This document shows positions 40,707-49,447 of a stretch of 64,000 nucleotides of DNA, in pieces; the first letter of the stretch is position 1; every line of letters begins with the position of its first letter. The stretch is from NCBI GenBank assembly GCA_003133645.1, contig PKYI01000200.1, positions 1 to 64,000 of the forward strand. The letters run 5' to 3'. Source of the DNA: Acidobacteriota bacterium (GTDB lineage Bacteria; Acidobacteriota; Thermoanaerobaculia; Thermoanaerobaculales; Thermoanaerobaculaceae). The notes under the pieces are model-generated. The model worked only from the letters and a program-made list of their open reading frames with translations, did not search any database and was not told where the DNA came from. A program made the position numbers and the translations under genes.

Positions 40707-42713
40707 TCACCCGACCAGCCCGAGCACGATCGCCACCACGGCGACCGCACCGACGACGATCCATAGCAGGTACACCTGCGGCACGCCGACGTGGCTGCGG
40801 CTCACCGCGCCCGCCGACCGCTCGACCAGCCGGGCGACCGGCTGGTAGGCCCACGAGTCGACATCGAAGGCGCGCCGGACGCCGGCAGGGAACGCCGGCA
40901 CCCGCCAGCGGATGCGCGGGTAGATCCCTTCGAAGGCGTGCTTGAACGGCAGGTAGAAGCTCGACGCCGGGTAGCGCACGGTGGCCGCGGCATGCTCCTC
41001 GCCGCAGGTCCATACCGCGACCTCGCGGGTGCCGGCGCCGCCGGCGCGCTGCAGGCCGTAGGCGACGAGCGCGAGCACGACCATCCCGCCCACCAGCGCC
41101 AGCGGCGACCACACCGCGAGCGCGACTCCGCCGCCCGCGACCGACAGGCCCCACGGCCCGCCGAGCAGCTCGGAGGCGCTCGGCACCGTAATCGGGACGC
41201 TTGCCGCCACCGCCTCGCGGATGAAGCGCAGCGGCCAGAACGGGAGCACGCCGAGCAGCACGCAGAGCGCTGCCAGCACGATCTGCGCCGTCGCCATGGT
41301 GGCCGGCACCTCGCTCACCTGGCGCTCCGGGTTTGGCTCCCCGAGGAAAACGGCCCCGAGCACCTTCAGGAACGACGCCAGGGTGGCGAGCGAGATGAAC
41401 ATCGCCACCAAGCCGAGGATCAGGAAGAGCGGCTGCCTCATCCCCGCCAGCAAGCAGGTGGCGACGATCAGCCACTTGCTGGCGAACCCGTTGAGCGGCG
41501 GCACGCCGGCGATCGCCAGCGATGCCACCGTGGACGACCCCGCCGTCAGCGGCATCGCGGCGGCCAGCCCGCCGAGCCGGTTCATGTCGCGCTCGCCGGT
41601 GCGGTACAGCACGGCGCCGGCGCCGAGGAACAGGCACGCCTTGAAGCAGGCATGGTTGGCGGCGTGGAACAGTGCGCCCATGATCGCGAGCGCGCCCAGG
41701 GTCGGCGCCGACCGCAGACAGGCGATGCCGACACCGAGACCGAGGCAGATGTAGCCGATCTGGCCGATGGTGTGGAACGCCATCAGCCGCTTGCTGTCGG
41801 TCTGGCCCAGCGCCGTCAGGGTGCCGACGAACAGCGATGCCGTACCCGCCAGTGCGATTGCGATCCCCCACCCGACCGCGGCGGCCGAGGCCGGCAGCAC
41901 CGCACAGAAGAAACGCACCAATCCGTAGATCCCCATCTTCACCAGGGCGCCCGAGAGAGCCGCGCTCACCCCAGAAGGCGCCACCGGGTGGGCGTCGGGC
42001 AGCCAGTCGCCCATCGGCAGCACGCCGGCCTTGGTGGCGAAGCCGATGAAGAGCAGCCCGAGCACCGTGTGCGCCAGGACCGGCCGCGTGACGAGCAGTT
42101 GCGCGAGCGCCGCCAGCAGATCGCCGAAGTGGAACGAGCCGCACTCCCGCCAGAGCAACAGCGCCGCCACGACCATGCACAGCGTCGCCGCGTGGGTGAT
42201 CACGAAGTACTTCAGCCCGGCGCGTTGGCTTGCGGCGTTCTCCCGCTCGAAGGTGACCAGGAAGAACGAGGTCAGCGTCATGAGCTCCCAGCACACCAGG
42301 AAGAAGAGGAAGTCGGAGACCACCAGCACACCGACGATCGCCGCGAAGAACACCAGCAGGATGGGATAGAACTTCGCCAGCGTGTTGCCCGCGAAGTGTG
42401 TCATGTAGTCGACCGAGTAGAGCGTGGCGACCACGGCGATCGTCGCGACGATCGCCAGGAAGAACGCCGACAGTGGGTCGACCACCACCGACAGCCGCGC
42501 CCCAAGGCCCGGCAGCACGAGCACGGTCGCCTCGCCCTCCGCCGGCGACGAGAACGCCCGCAGCACGACGACCCAGATGGCGATGGCGGCGGCCGCCACG
42601 AACGCCGTGCTCACCCACCCGGCGAGCCTGCGCCAGCGCGCCAGCGCCAGGCTCGCGACTGCGCCGACCAGCAGCACGGTGATCGCGACGGCAAGCAGCT
42701 CCGCGATGCTCAT
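40707..42713 (-). CDS. NuoL/HyfB-like antiporter subunit
   Basis: FIGFATKAGVLPMGDWLPDAHPVAPSGVSAALSGALVKMGIYG. Confidence 0.9.
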   Translation of the reverse strand: MSIAELLAVAITVLLVGAVASLALARWRRLAGWVSTAFVAAAAIAIWVVVLRAFSSPAEGEATVLVLPGLGARLSVVVDPLSAFFLAIVATIAVVATLYSVDYMTHFAGNTLAKFYPILLVFFAAIVGVLVVSDFLFFLVCWELMTLTSFFLVTFERENAASQRAGLKYFVITHAATLCMVVAALLLWRECGSFHFGDLLAALAQLLVTRPVLAHTVLGLLFIGFATKAGVLPMGDWLPDAHPVAPSGVSAALSGALVKMGIYGLVRFFCAVLPASAAAVGWGIAIALAGTASLFVGTLTALGQTDSKRLMAFHTIGQIGYICLGLGVGIACLRSAPTLGALAIMGALFHAANHACFKACLFLGAGAVLYRTGERDMNRLGGLAAAMPLTAGSSTVASLAIAGVPPLNGFASKWLIVATCLLAGMRQPLFLILGLVAMFISLATLASFLKVLGAVFLGEPNPERQVSEVPATMATAQIVLAALCVLLGVLPFWPLRFIREAVAASVPITVPSASELLGGPWGLSVAGGGVALAVWSPLALVGGMVVLALVAYGLQRAGGAGTREVAVWTCGEEHAAATVRYPASSFYLPFKHAFEGIYPRIRWRVPAFPAGVRRAFDVDSWAYQPVARLVERSAGAVSRSHVGVPQVYLLWIVVGAVAVVAIVLGLVG

Positions 42714-42717
42714 AGCC

Positions 42718-44181
42718 TCACCTTCCGATCCACTGCACGAGCGGGATGCCGATCGCCGGGGCGACCAGGCAGCCGAGCATCAGCACGATGAGCACGGCCG
42801 ACATCGCCGGCGGCGGGTCCGAGTTGACGCACGCCACCGGCGTGGTCTTGCCGAGGAACACCTTCTGCGCCACGTGCAGTAGCCAGGCGAACGAGATCAG
42901 GCTCTCGACGAGTACCAGCGTCACCACGACCGGCCCGATCGCGCCGGGAAGCCGCATCGCGCCCGCCACGATCATGAACTTGCTCCAGAAGCAGCCGAAC
43001 GGGGGTACGCCAGCGACTGCCATCACGCCGATAAAGAACGCCGTCGCGGTGAGCGGCATCGTGCGCGCCACCCCGGCGAGCGCAGAGATGCTGCGCGAGC
43101 CCGTCATGTACGCCACCGCCCCGACGCACAGGAACAGCGTCGCCTTGCCGAAGCCGTGGCAGAGGATGTGCAGCATTGCACCGCGCAAAGCGGTGACCGA
43201 GCCGAGCGCCCCGAGCGCGACGCCGAGCATCACATAACCGAGATTGGCGATCGTCGAGTAGGCGAGCAGGCGCTTGAGGTCGTCCTGGATGAAGTAGTAC
43301 GACAGCGCGATGAACATCGTCAGGAGCGCCATCGCCCCCAGTAGCAGCGCCACCTTGGGGGGCACCGCCGAAGTCGAGATGACGCTGCGCGCCATCAGGT
43401 AGACGCCCGCCTTGACCATGGCCGCGGCGTGCAGGTACGCCGAGATCGGCGTCGGCGCCTCCATCGCGTCGGGCAGCCAGGTGTGGAATGGCACCTGGGC
43501 GGCCTTTGCCCAGGCGGCGATCATCAGCATCACGAACACCGCGCTGCGCCAGTGGCCGGGGAGCTGCCCCAGCGCCGCAAACTCGAACGAGCCGGTCTTG
43601 GCGAACAGCACGCAGATGGCGCCGAGGAAGAACAGCCCGCCGGCGGCGGTCATCACCAGCGCCTTGAACCCGGCGGCGAGGCTCTTCGGGGTTCCGTAGT
43701 AGGAGATCAGCGCCCACGAGCAAACCGTCGTCATCTCCCAGAAAATGAATAGCTGGAGGAAGTTGGGCGAGATCGCCACGCCCACCATGCTGGCCAGGAA
43801 GAGGAGCAGCCAGAAGTAGTAGCGGCCCTGCGCCTCCGGACCCTCCGGGTGATCCCGATTGGCCGTTGACAGGTAGCGCGTCGAGTACAGCACGGTGAGG
43901 AAGCCGATCACCGTCACCACCAGCAGCAGGATACAGCCGACCGGGTCGAGCAGCACGCCGAATACCGGCGCGGGCAGCGTCCCGGCCAGCCAGGGCAGGT
44001 CGCCGAGCGCGACCCGATAGCTGACACCGTAGCTGGCGAGGCAGCACCACACCGCGAGCACGGCTACCAGTGCCGCCGCCGTTGCCGCGACCCAGCGGGC
44101 GAGCGCTCCTTTCACCACCGCTGCGACCGCAGCAGCCAGCGCCGGCAGGAGGACCATCAGCACGAGCATCCAGGTCAACAT
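42718..44181 (-). CDS. NuoM/HyfD-like antiporter subunit
   Basis: AAWAKAAQVPFHTWLPDAMEAPTPISAYLHAAAMVKAGVYLMAR. Confidence 0.9.
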   Translation of the reverse strand: MLTWMLVLMVLLPALAAAVAAVVKGALARWVAATAAALVAVLAVWCCLASYGVSYRVALGDLPWLAGTLPAPVFGVLLDPVGCILLLVVTVIGFLTVLYSTRYLSTANRDHPEGPEAQGRYYFWLLLFLASMVGVAISPNFLQLFIFWEMTTVCSWALISYYGTPKSLAAGFKALVMTAAGGLFFLGAICVLFAKTGSFEFAALGQLPGHWRSAVFVMLMIAAWAKAAQVPFHTWLPDAMEAPTPISAYLHAAAMVKAGVYLMARSVISTSAVPPKVALLLGAMALLTMFIALSYYFIQDDLKRLLAYSTIANLGYVMLGVALGALGSVTALRGAMLHILCHGFGKATLFLCVGAVAYMTGSRSISALAGVARTMPLTATAFFIGVMAVAGVPPFGCFWSKFMIVAGAMRLPGAIGPVVVTLVLVESLISFAWLLHVAQKVFLGKTTPVACVNSDPPPAMSAVLIVLMLGCLVAPAIGIPLVQWIGR

Positions 44182-44687
44182 GACGCCGCCTTCTTTGCCC
44201 CTGTCGGGCCACACAGCGTGCCGCGCCGCGGCGGCAGCACGTCGATCAGCAGTTCGGCCAGGCTCGCCACGCTCGCAGCGACTTCGGGGCTCGGCGGCAT
44301 CGCGAGCTCGGTGTGCCGGGGCTGCACCGCGAGCACCGCGACGCGCGCGCCGGTCTCCCGCTGCACGATCTCCATCAGCATGGAAAGCGGCATGCGGTGG
44401 GTCGACGGCATGTACGACGACACCTCGCCGGCGCCCAGCAGCGCCGCGGCGCCCGGCGCCTCGCCGAGGTCGACCGCGTCGAGAAACAGCACCGCCTCTG
44501 GCGAGCCGGCGATGACGGTGCAGACGAAGCTCTCCGGCACGTCCTCTGCGTCGATGACGATCACGCCCACACGTCCGGCGAGCCGGCGGGCGAGCAGCGG
44601 GCCGAAGGCGTCGTCGCCGCGCATCGGGTTGCCGATGCCGACGATCGTGACGGCGCCGGAGAGAAGCTCCGCGAGCTCGGCGCGCAT
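44175..44687 (-). CDS. Hydrogenase maturation endopeptidase (HycI-like)
   Basis: VTIVGIGNPMRGDDAFGPLLARRL...VIDAEDVPESF. Confidence 0.9.
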   Translation of the reverse strand: MRAELAELLSGAVTIVGIGNPMRGDDAFGPLLARRLAGRVGVIVIDAEDVPESFVCTVIAGSPEAVLFLDAVDLGEAPGAAALLGAGEVSSYMPSTHRMPLSMLMEIVQRETGARVAVLAVQPRHTELAMPPSPEVAASVASLAELLIDVLPPRRGTLCGPTGAKKAASC

Positions 44688-44689
44688 GG

Positions 44690-45511
44690 TCACTCGGTCA
44701 TCTCCCGGATCTGCCGGTAGGTGAAGACCGGACCGTCGCGGCAGACGTAGCGGTGGCCGATGCAGCAGTGGTTGCACTTGCCGACCCCGCACTGCATCAT
44801 CCGCTCCAGCGTCGAGATCACGGAGTCGGGGCTGAACCCCCGCATCAGCAGGTCCTGGACGACGAACTTGATCATGACCGGCGGCCCGCAGACGTAGGCC
44901 AGCGTGGTGGCGGGCCTGAGCTCGGTCCTGTCGAAGAGGGTCGGCACCATGCCGACGTTACCGGTCCAGCCGGCCTCGCCGCGGTCGACAGTGACGTGGA
45001 GCTCGACGTCCCCCCGCCTGGCCCACTCGTCCAGCTCACCCTTGTAGACGAGATCGGTGGGCGTGCGGGCGCCATAGAGGATCGTCACCTTGTCGAAGCG
45101 GTCGCGCTCGTCGAGCACGTTCCAGATCAGCCCGCGCAGCGGCGGCAGCCCGATGCCGCCGCCAATGAACAGCAGGTCCTTGCCCGTGGCCGCGGCCACA
45201 TCGAAACCGTTGCCGCACGGCCCGCGCAGGCCAACTTCGTCGCCGGCCGCCAACTTGTGCATCGCATCGGTCAGCAGGCCGGTGCGGCGCACCGTGGTCT
45301 GGATGCACTCCGCCCGGGTGGGGCTCGAGGCGAAGCAGAACGGCGCCTCGCCGATGCCGAACACCGACAGCTCCATGAACTGCCCCGGCACGAACGTGAA
45401 GTCACGCCGCTCGCCGCCGTCGCGCAGGACGAGGTCGAACGTCTTCGTGTCCGGCGTCTCGTCGCGGACGGCGGCGATCCGCGCCACACGCGGCAGGAAC
45501 AGGTTATCCAT
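44690..45511 (-). CDS. Sulfhydrogenase gamma / PyrK-type FAD, NAD(P), 2Fe-2S subunit (HydG-like)
   Basis: FVPGQFMELSVFGIGEAPF...LLFIGGGIGLPPLRGLIW...LERMMQCGVGKCNHCCIGHRYVC. Confidence 0.9.
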   Translation of the reverse strand: MDNLFLPRVARIAAVRDETPDTKTFDLVLRDGGERRDFTFVPGQFMELSVFGIGEAPFCFASSPTRAECIQTTVRRTGLLTDAMHKLAAGDEVGLRGPCGNGFDVAAATGKDLLFIGGGIGLPPLRGLIWNVLDERDRFDKVTILYGARTPTDLVYKGELDEWARRGDVELHVTVDRGEAGWTGNVGMVPTLFDRTELRPATTLAYVCGPPVMIKFVVQDLLMRGFSPDSVISTLERMMQCGVGKCNHCCIGHRYVCRDGPVFTYRQIREMTE

Positions 45512-46556
45512 GCCACGCTCCTTTGCGAATTGCGGCCACGACGGCCGGCATGTCGGTGGTCCCCAGGCAGACTTTCACGCAGCGGCCGCAGCCGACGCAG
45601 CCCACCGCGCCGTCGCGCCGGAAGTACTGGGCGCTCACCTTGTGGAAGAAGCGCCGCTTGACCCGCTCCCGGTGCGCCTCGCGGGGGTTGTGGCCGGACG
45701 CCTCGCGGGTGAAGGCCCGGAACTGGCACGAGTCCCAGGTGCGGCAGCGGACCCAGTGCCCATCGCGCCCCTGGTCCTTCACCGAAAAGCAGTAGCAGGT
45801 GGGGCAGACGAAGTTGCAGGCGCCGCACTCGAGGCACGTACCGGCGATCTCGTCCCACAGCTCGGCGCTCACCCGGCCGACCGACACGCGCCGCATCGCC
45901 GAGGCGAAGTGGCACGTCTCGGGGCCGAACGCGCGCTTCGCCGCCTCTTCCAGCTCGTGCCGCCGCGCCACCTCCCCGGCCTCCGCCGTCCGGAACAGGT
46001 CGGCCGACGGCTCGACCAGACGACCACCCTTCTCGCTGCCCACCTCGGCGAGGAAGCGGTCGCCAAGATCGGTGAGCTGGACGTCGAACGACTCGGCCAG
46101 GAACGGCCCGGCGTCACAGCAGATGCAGAAGCCGAGCGGGCAGGGCGTGATGCACGCCACGCTCACCGAGGTCAGCGCGGCGGCACGCCGCAGGTACGCC
46201 GTGTCGGCGAGGTCGTACGCGTGCATCCGCGTGAGGAAGTCGATCCCCTTGACGTCGCAACTGTGCACCCCGAAAAGCACCCGCGGCCGCTCGTCGTAGA
46301 CCGGCTCGACCACGAGCCCGTCGGCGCCGCGGCTGATCGTGACGAGCGGGTCCGTCTGCGGCAGCACCACCTGTTTCGGCGGGAACAACGGGTTGTCGCT
46401 GCCCCACTGAACCTCGACAGGAGAGGAGATTTTGCGGAAGATCACGTCGCCGGCCTGGGCCGCCGTTGGCGCGACAACCTCGGCGTTCTCGATGAGGCGG
46501 CCGATCCACTCGCCCGTCCTCTCCTTGCCGATCGTTCGTGCCGAGCTCACCTGCAT
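45504..46556 (-). CDS. Sulfhydrogenase beta-type 4Fe-4S dicluster subunit (HydB-like)
   Basis: FGVHSCDVKGIDFLTRMHAYDLADTAYLRR...CLECGACNFVCPTCYCFSV...CVGCGRCVKVCLG. Confidence 0.88.
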   Translation of the reverse strand: MQVSSARTIGKERTGEWIGRLIENAEVVAPTAAQAGDVIFRKISSPVEVQWGSDNPLFPPKQVVLPQTDPLVTISRGADGLVVEPVYDERPRVLFGVHSCDVKGIDFLTRMHAYDLADTAYLRRAAALTSVSVACITPCPLGFCICCDAGPFLAESFDVQLTDLGDRFLAEVGSEKGGRLVEPSADLFRTAEAGEVARRHELEEAAKRAFGPETCHFASAMRRVSVGRVSAELWDEIAGTCLECGACNFVCPTCYCFSVKDQGRDGHWVRCRTWDSCQFRAFTREASGHNPREAHRERVKRRFFHKVSAQYFRRDGAVGCVGCGRCVKVCLGTTDMPAVVAAIRKGAWHG

Positions 46557-46575
46557 CTGCGCCCCCGAAGTCTTT

Positions 46576-48486
46576 TCAGGCCCGTTCGACGGCCACGCTG
46601 GTGACGCCGTGCCCACCCATCACCGGCGCGAGCGCGTCGCGGAACGCGAACGGCACCACGACCACGCCGGCCGCCAGGTCGGCGCGCATCACCGCCGGCG
46701 CCACCGCCTCCCCGCCCGCCGACTTGAGCCTCACCGGCCAGCCCTGGCGCACGCCGAGCCGGTCCATCGCCTCCTTCGACAGCTCCACGAAACCGCCCGG
46801 GAACAGCTTGCGCTGCGCGGCCGAGTCGCGGCACAACGTCGGGGAGTAGCGCACGAGCGGATCACTGCCCCAGTCGAGCACACCGTCCCAGACGGCCACG
46901 GATGGCGCCGGTTTGATCGGCTCGCACGGCGCCAGCGGACCGAGCGATGGGCGCCGGCCGCCGTTTCGCTCGGCTCTCGGCACCACCCGGGCCTCGTCGA
47001 CCTCCCGCCACCGCGCGCCAATGTCGGGAGGCATCGCCCGTGCGATCTCCCGCCGCACCTCCTCGGCGCCGTGGTACTCCGTAGCCGGCCCGAGGCGACC
47101 GAGCATCGCCGCGAGCACGGCCCACCCGGGCCGCGCCTTTCCGGGCGGTCTGACGGCCGCGCGAACCTGCCGCACGCGCCCGTCAAGTCCGGTAACGGTG
47201 CCGTCGTTCTCGGCGAAGCTGGCGATCGGCAGCACCACGGTGGCCAGTTCCAGCGCCGGCGTCGCAAAAGCGTCCAGCAACACCACGCACTCCATCCGCC
47301 TGAGCGCCTCGCGCGCGAGCGCGCCGGCCGGCATCACCGCAGTTGGATCCTCCGCTACGATCACCACGCCTCGCGCCACGGTCAGCATCTGGGCGGCGTC
47401 CAGGCCCGTCTCACGCACGGGTGGCACGCCCCAGACACCCTCAAGGCGGCTGCCGGCCCCGTCGTCGGACAGCGGTGCGAACCCCGGCAGGAAGTTCGGC
47501 GACGCGCCGACCTCGCAGGCGCCCCGCAGGTTGCCGCGTGCCGGCAGGATCAGCAGAGGACTTCCGTCTCGATCGAGGTGGCCGGTCGCCGCCGCCAGCG
47601 TCGCGAGGTCGCCGGCGAGGCGCCGCAACTCGGCCGCGTCCGCCACCAGCGGGGCGACCACGATGGCAGCCCGCTGGGCCTGCGCGTACCACCCCGCGGC
47701 GCGCGCCACCGCCTCGCTCACCTCGGCCTCGGCGAGGCTGCGGCGCAGGGCGTCGAAGGAGGCGCCGGCCGCGACGATCGTCGCAGTGTCGAGCCGGCCG
47801 CCCGCAAGTGCCGCCGCCACCAGCGCGAACGTCACCGCGCGCTCGCGCCCGGGCGTGGAGGCGATCGACAGTGCCGCCAGGCTCGTCATCTGGGAGGCGA
47901 CCGCGCCGATCGTCACCAGCCGGCATCCCGCCTTCCGGGCGCGGACGATCGCGCCCGCGACCTGCGGGTGGGTCACGGCCACGTCGCCCTCGACGAGAAT
48001 GATCACCTCGCAGTGCTCGAGGTCGGCCACCGTACCGCTCCCGGCGTGCCGCCCGGTGACGTCGTGGAGGCCGTCGAGCAGCGGCTGGTAGGTCGCCGTC
48101 AGGCACGAGACGACGTGGGGGGTCTGCAGCGCTCCCCGCGCCAGCCTCACCGCGAGGTAGTTCTCCTCGTTGGTGGCGCGCGCGGAACCGAGCACACCAA
48201 TCGTCCGGCCGGCGCGCCGCGTCGCGACCAGGCTGTCGGCTGCCGCTTCGAGAGCCGTCTCCCACGACACAGGACGCATTCGCCCCTCGTGGCGCATCAG
48301 CGGCTCGGTGAGGCGCTCGCCCCACGCCGGCGCTTCATGGCTTCCCCAACCGCGGGCGCACAGCCTCCCCCGCGACACCGGGTCACCCTCGCTGGGGATG
48401 ACGCCCTCCGTCCTTCCGTCTTGTACATGCAGGTAGAAACCGCAACCGCAGGGGCAAAACGGACAGGTGGTGAGGACGGGGTCCAC
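46576..48486 (-). CDS. Formate-dehydrogenase-like molybdopterin oxidoreductase with altered active-site residues
   Basis: CPFCPCGCGFYL...GRLCARG 4Fe-4S domain; VLGSARATNEENYLAVRLAR; LPARGNLRGACEVG; C-terminal MGD-binding domain. GTG start chosen; ORF extends to 48633. Confidence 0.85.
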   Translation of the reverse strand: MDPVLTTCPFCPCGCGFYLHVQDGRTEGVIPSEGDPVSRGRLCARGWGSHEAPAWGERLTEPLMRHEGRMRPVSWETALEAAADSLVATRRAGRTIGVLGSARATNEENYLAVRLARGALQTPHVVSCLTATYQPLLDGLHDVTGRHAGSGTVADLEHCEVIILVEGDVAVTHPQVAGAIVRARKAGCRLVTIGAVASQMTSLAALSIASTPGRERAVTFALVAAALAGGRLDTATIVAAGASFDALRRSLAEAEVSEAVARAAGWYAQAQRAAIVVAPLVADAAELRRLAGDLATLAAATGHLDRDGSPLLILPARGNLRGACEVGASPNFLPGFAPLSDDGAGSRLEGVWGVPPVRETGLDAAQMLTVARGVVIVAEDPTAVMPAGALAREALRRMECVVLLDAFATPALELATVVLPIASFAENDGTVTGLDGRVRQVRAAVRPPGKARPGWAVLAAMLGRLGPATEYHGAEEVRREIARAMPPDIGARWREVDEARVVPRAERNGGRRPSLGPLAPCEPIKPAPSVAVWDGVLDWGSDPLVRYSPTLCRDSAAQRKLFPGGFVELSKEAMDRLGVRQGWPVRLKSAGGEAVAPAVMRADLAAGVVVVPFAFRDALAPVMGGHGVTSVAVERA

Positions 48487-48702
48487 TGCCTTCCCCTCCC
48501 GACCGGTCACCTCACCGGCGTCCGCGGATTGCGTGCGCGCCGGCGCACGCTCGCTCCCGGCGTTCTTGTGACCTCGTTCCCCGAAGCAGTGCCCAGAGGC
48601 TACAGCCGGCGCGAGGCAAGGGTCCGGTGGCACCCCAAACCGATGGGGGCCTTCAGTCTCGGACTTCGCGCCGTCTGCCTCTCATGTGAAAATCCTAACA
48701 AT

Positions 48703-48731
48703 AACTTAATCGTATCCCCTGGGCATGTCAA
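48703..48731 (-). promoter_or_regulatory. Candidate promoter upstream of the hydrogenase cluster
   Basis: Minus strand TTGACA, 17-nt spacer, TAAGTT in a locally AT-rich patch. Confidence 0.4.
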
Positions 48732-48815
48732 GCCCACCGGCCGGTGATCCGATCGACCTTCGAACCCCGGGGAGAACCTATCTGCCAAGGGCCGGATTGC
48801 CGGGAACGAGACGCC

Positions 48816-49241
48816 TCATTCGAACGGCGTGCTCGCCGGCACGCCGTACTTCTCGCGCAGGATGCCAGAGTGGCGGCGCGAACGGCCGCGAACTCGTCGA
48901 GGAGCTCGGCGAAGGGGACGCCATCATGCCCCGCCAGGCGGGCGAACTCGTTCTCGTCGAACGGCGGCAAACGCGGCCTTTTCGCCGCGGGCGAACGCCA
49001 GCGCCCGATAGGCGAACACCCGCTCGGCGTCGGCGCAGTGCCCAACGACTTCGCAAACGCTCCACTTCTCTGGTGCATACCGGAATCCGGCGCCGGCCTC
49101 CGGCAGGCCTTGCAGCGTCCGGCGCACCGCCACCGCCTGCTCCTCCAGCACCGCCAGCGGGTCCTCCCCGGGCACCAAGGAGACGTACCGCTCGAAGTAC
49201 GGTGCGTACTCTCCAGCCTCGGGCCTCCCTACATTTGCCAT
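48816..49241 (-). pseudogene. DinB-family pseudogene (frameshift plus internal deletion)
   Basis: VCEVVGHCADAERVFAYRALAFARGEK, then shifted frame PRLPPFDENEFARLAG...EFAAVRAATL, then third frame ILREKYGVPASTPFE-stop. Confidence 0.7.
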
Positions 49242-49447
49242 GGCGCTCCTCCTCCCGTCCCAAGGTACCAGCGCAGCTGCGCTCGGGCCGTTGGTCCCTG
49301 CAACGCGGCCTTCCGGTCCGCCGCGCCAGCCGTTTCACGAGAAAAGGGGCGGAGAGAACCTCCGCCCCCGCTCCTACGGCACGTTCGAACTGGAACTGTC
49401 GACCGCCGCTGGACGGGCCGAGAGGCCGGCCGCCCAGCGGGCGACCG

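Noticed and set aside
40791-42791. 666-aa plus-strand ORF opposite the NuoL-like gene
   Set aside because: Extremely Arg/His/Asp-rich, not membrane-like; minus-strand NuoL-like product is clear.
46432-48747. Long plus-strand ORF opposite the FDH-like and HydB-like genes
   Set aside because: Low-complexity, His/Arg-rich antisense translation; recognisable protein motifs lie only on the minus strand.
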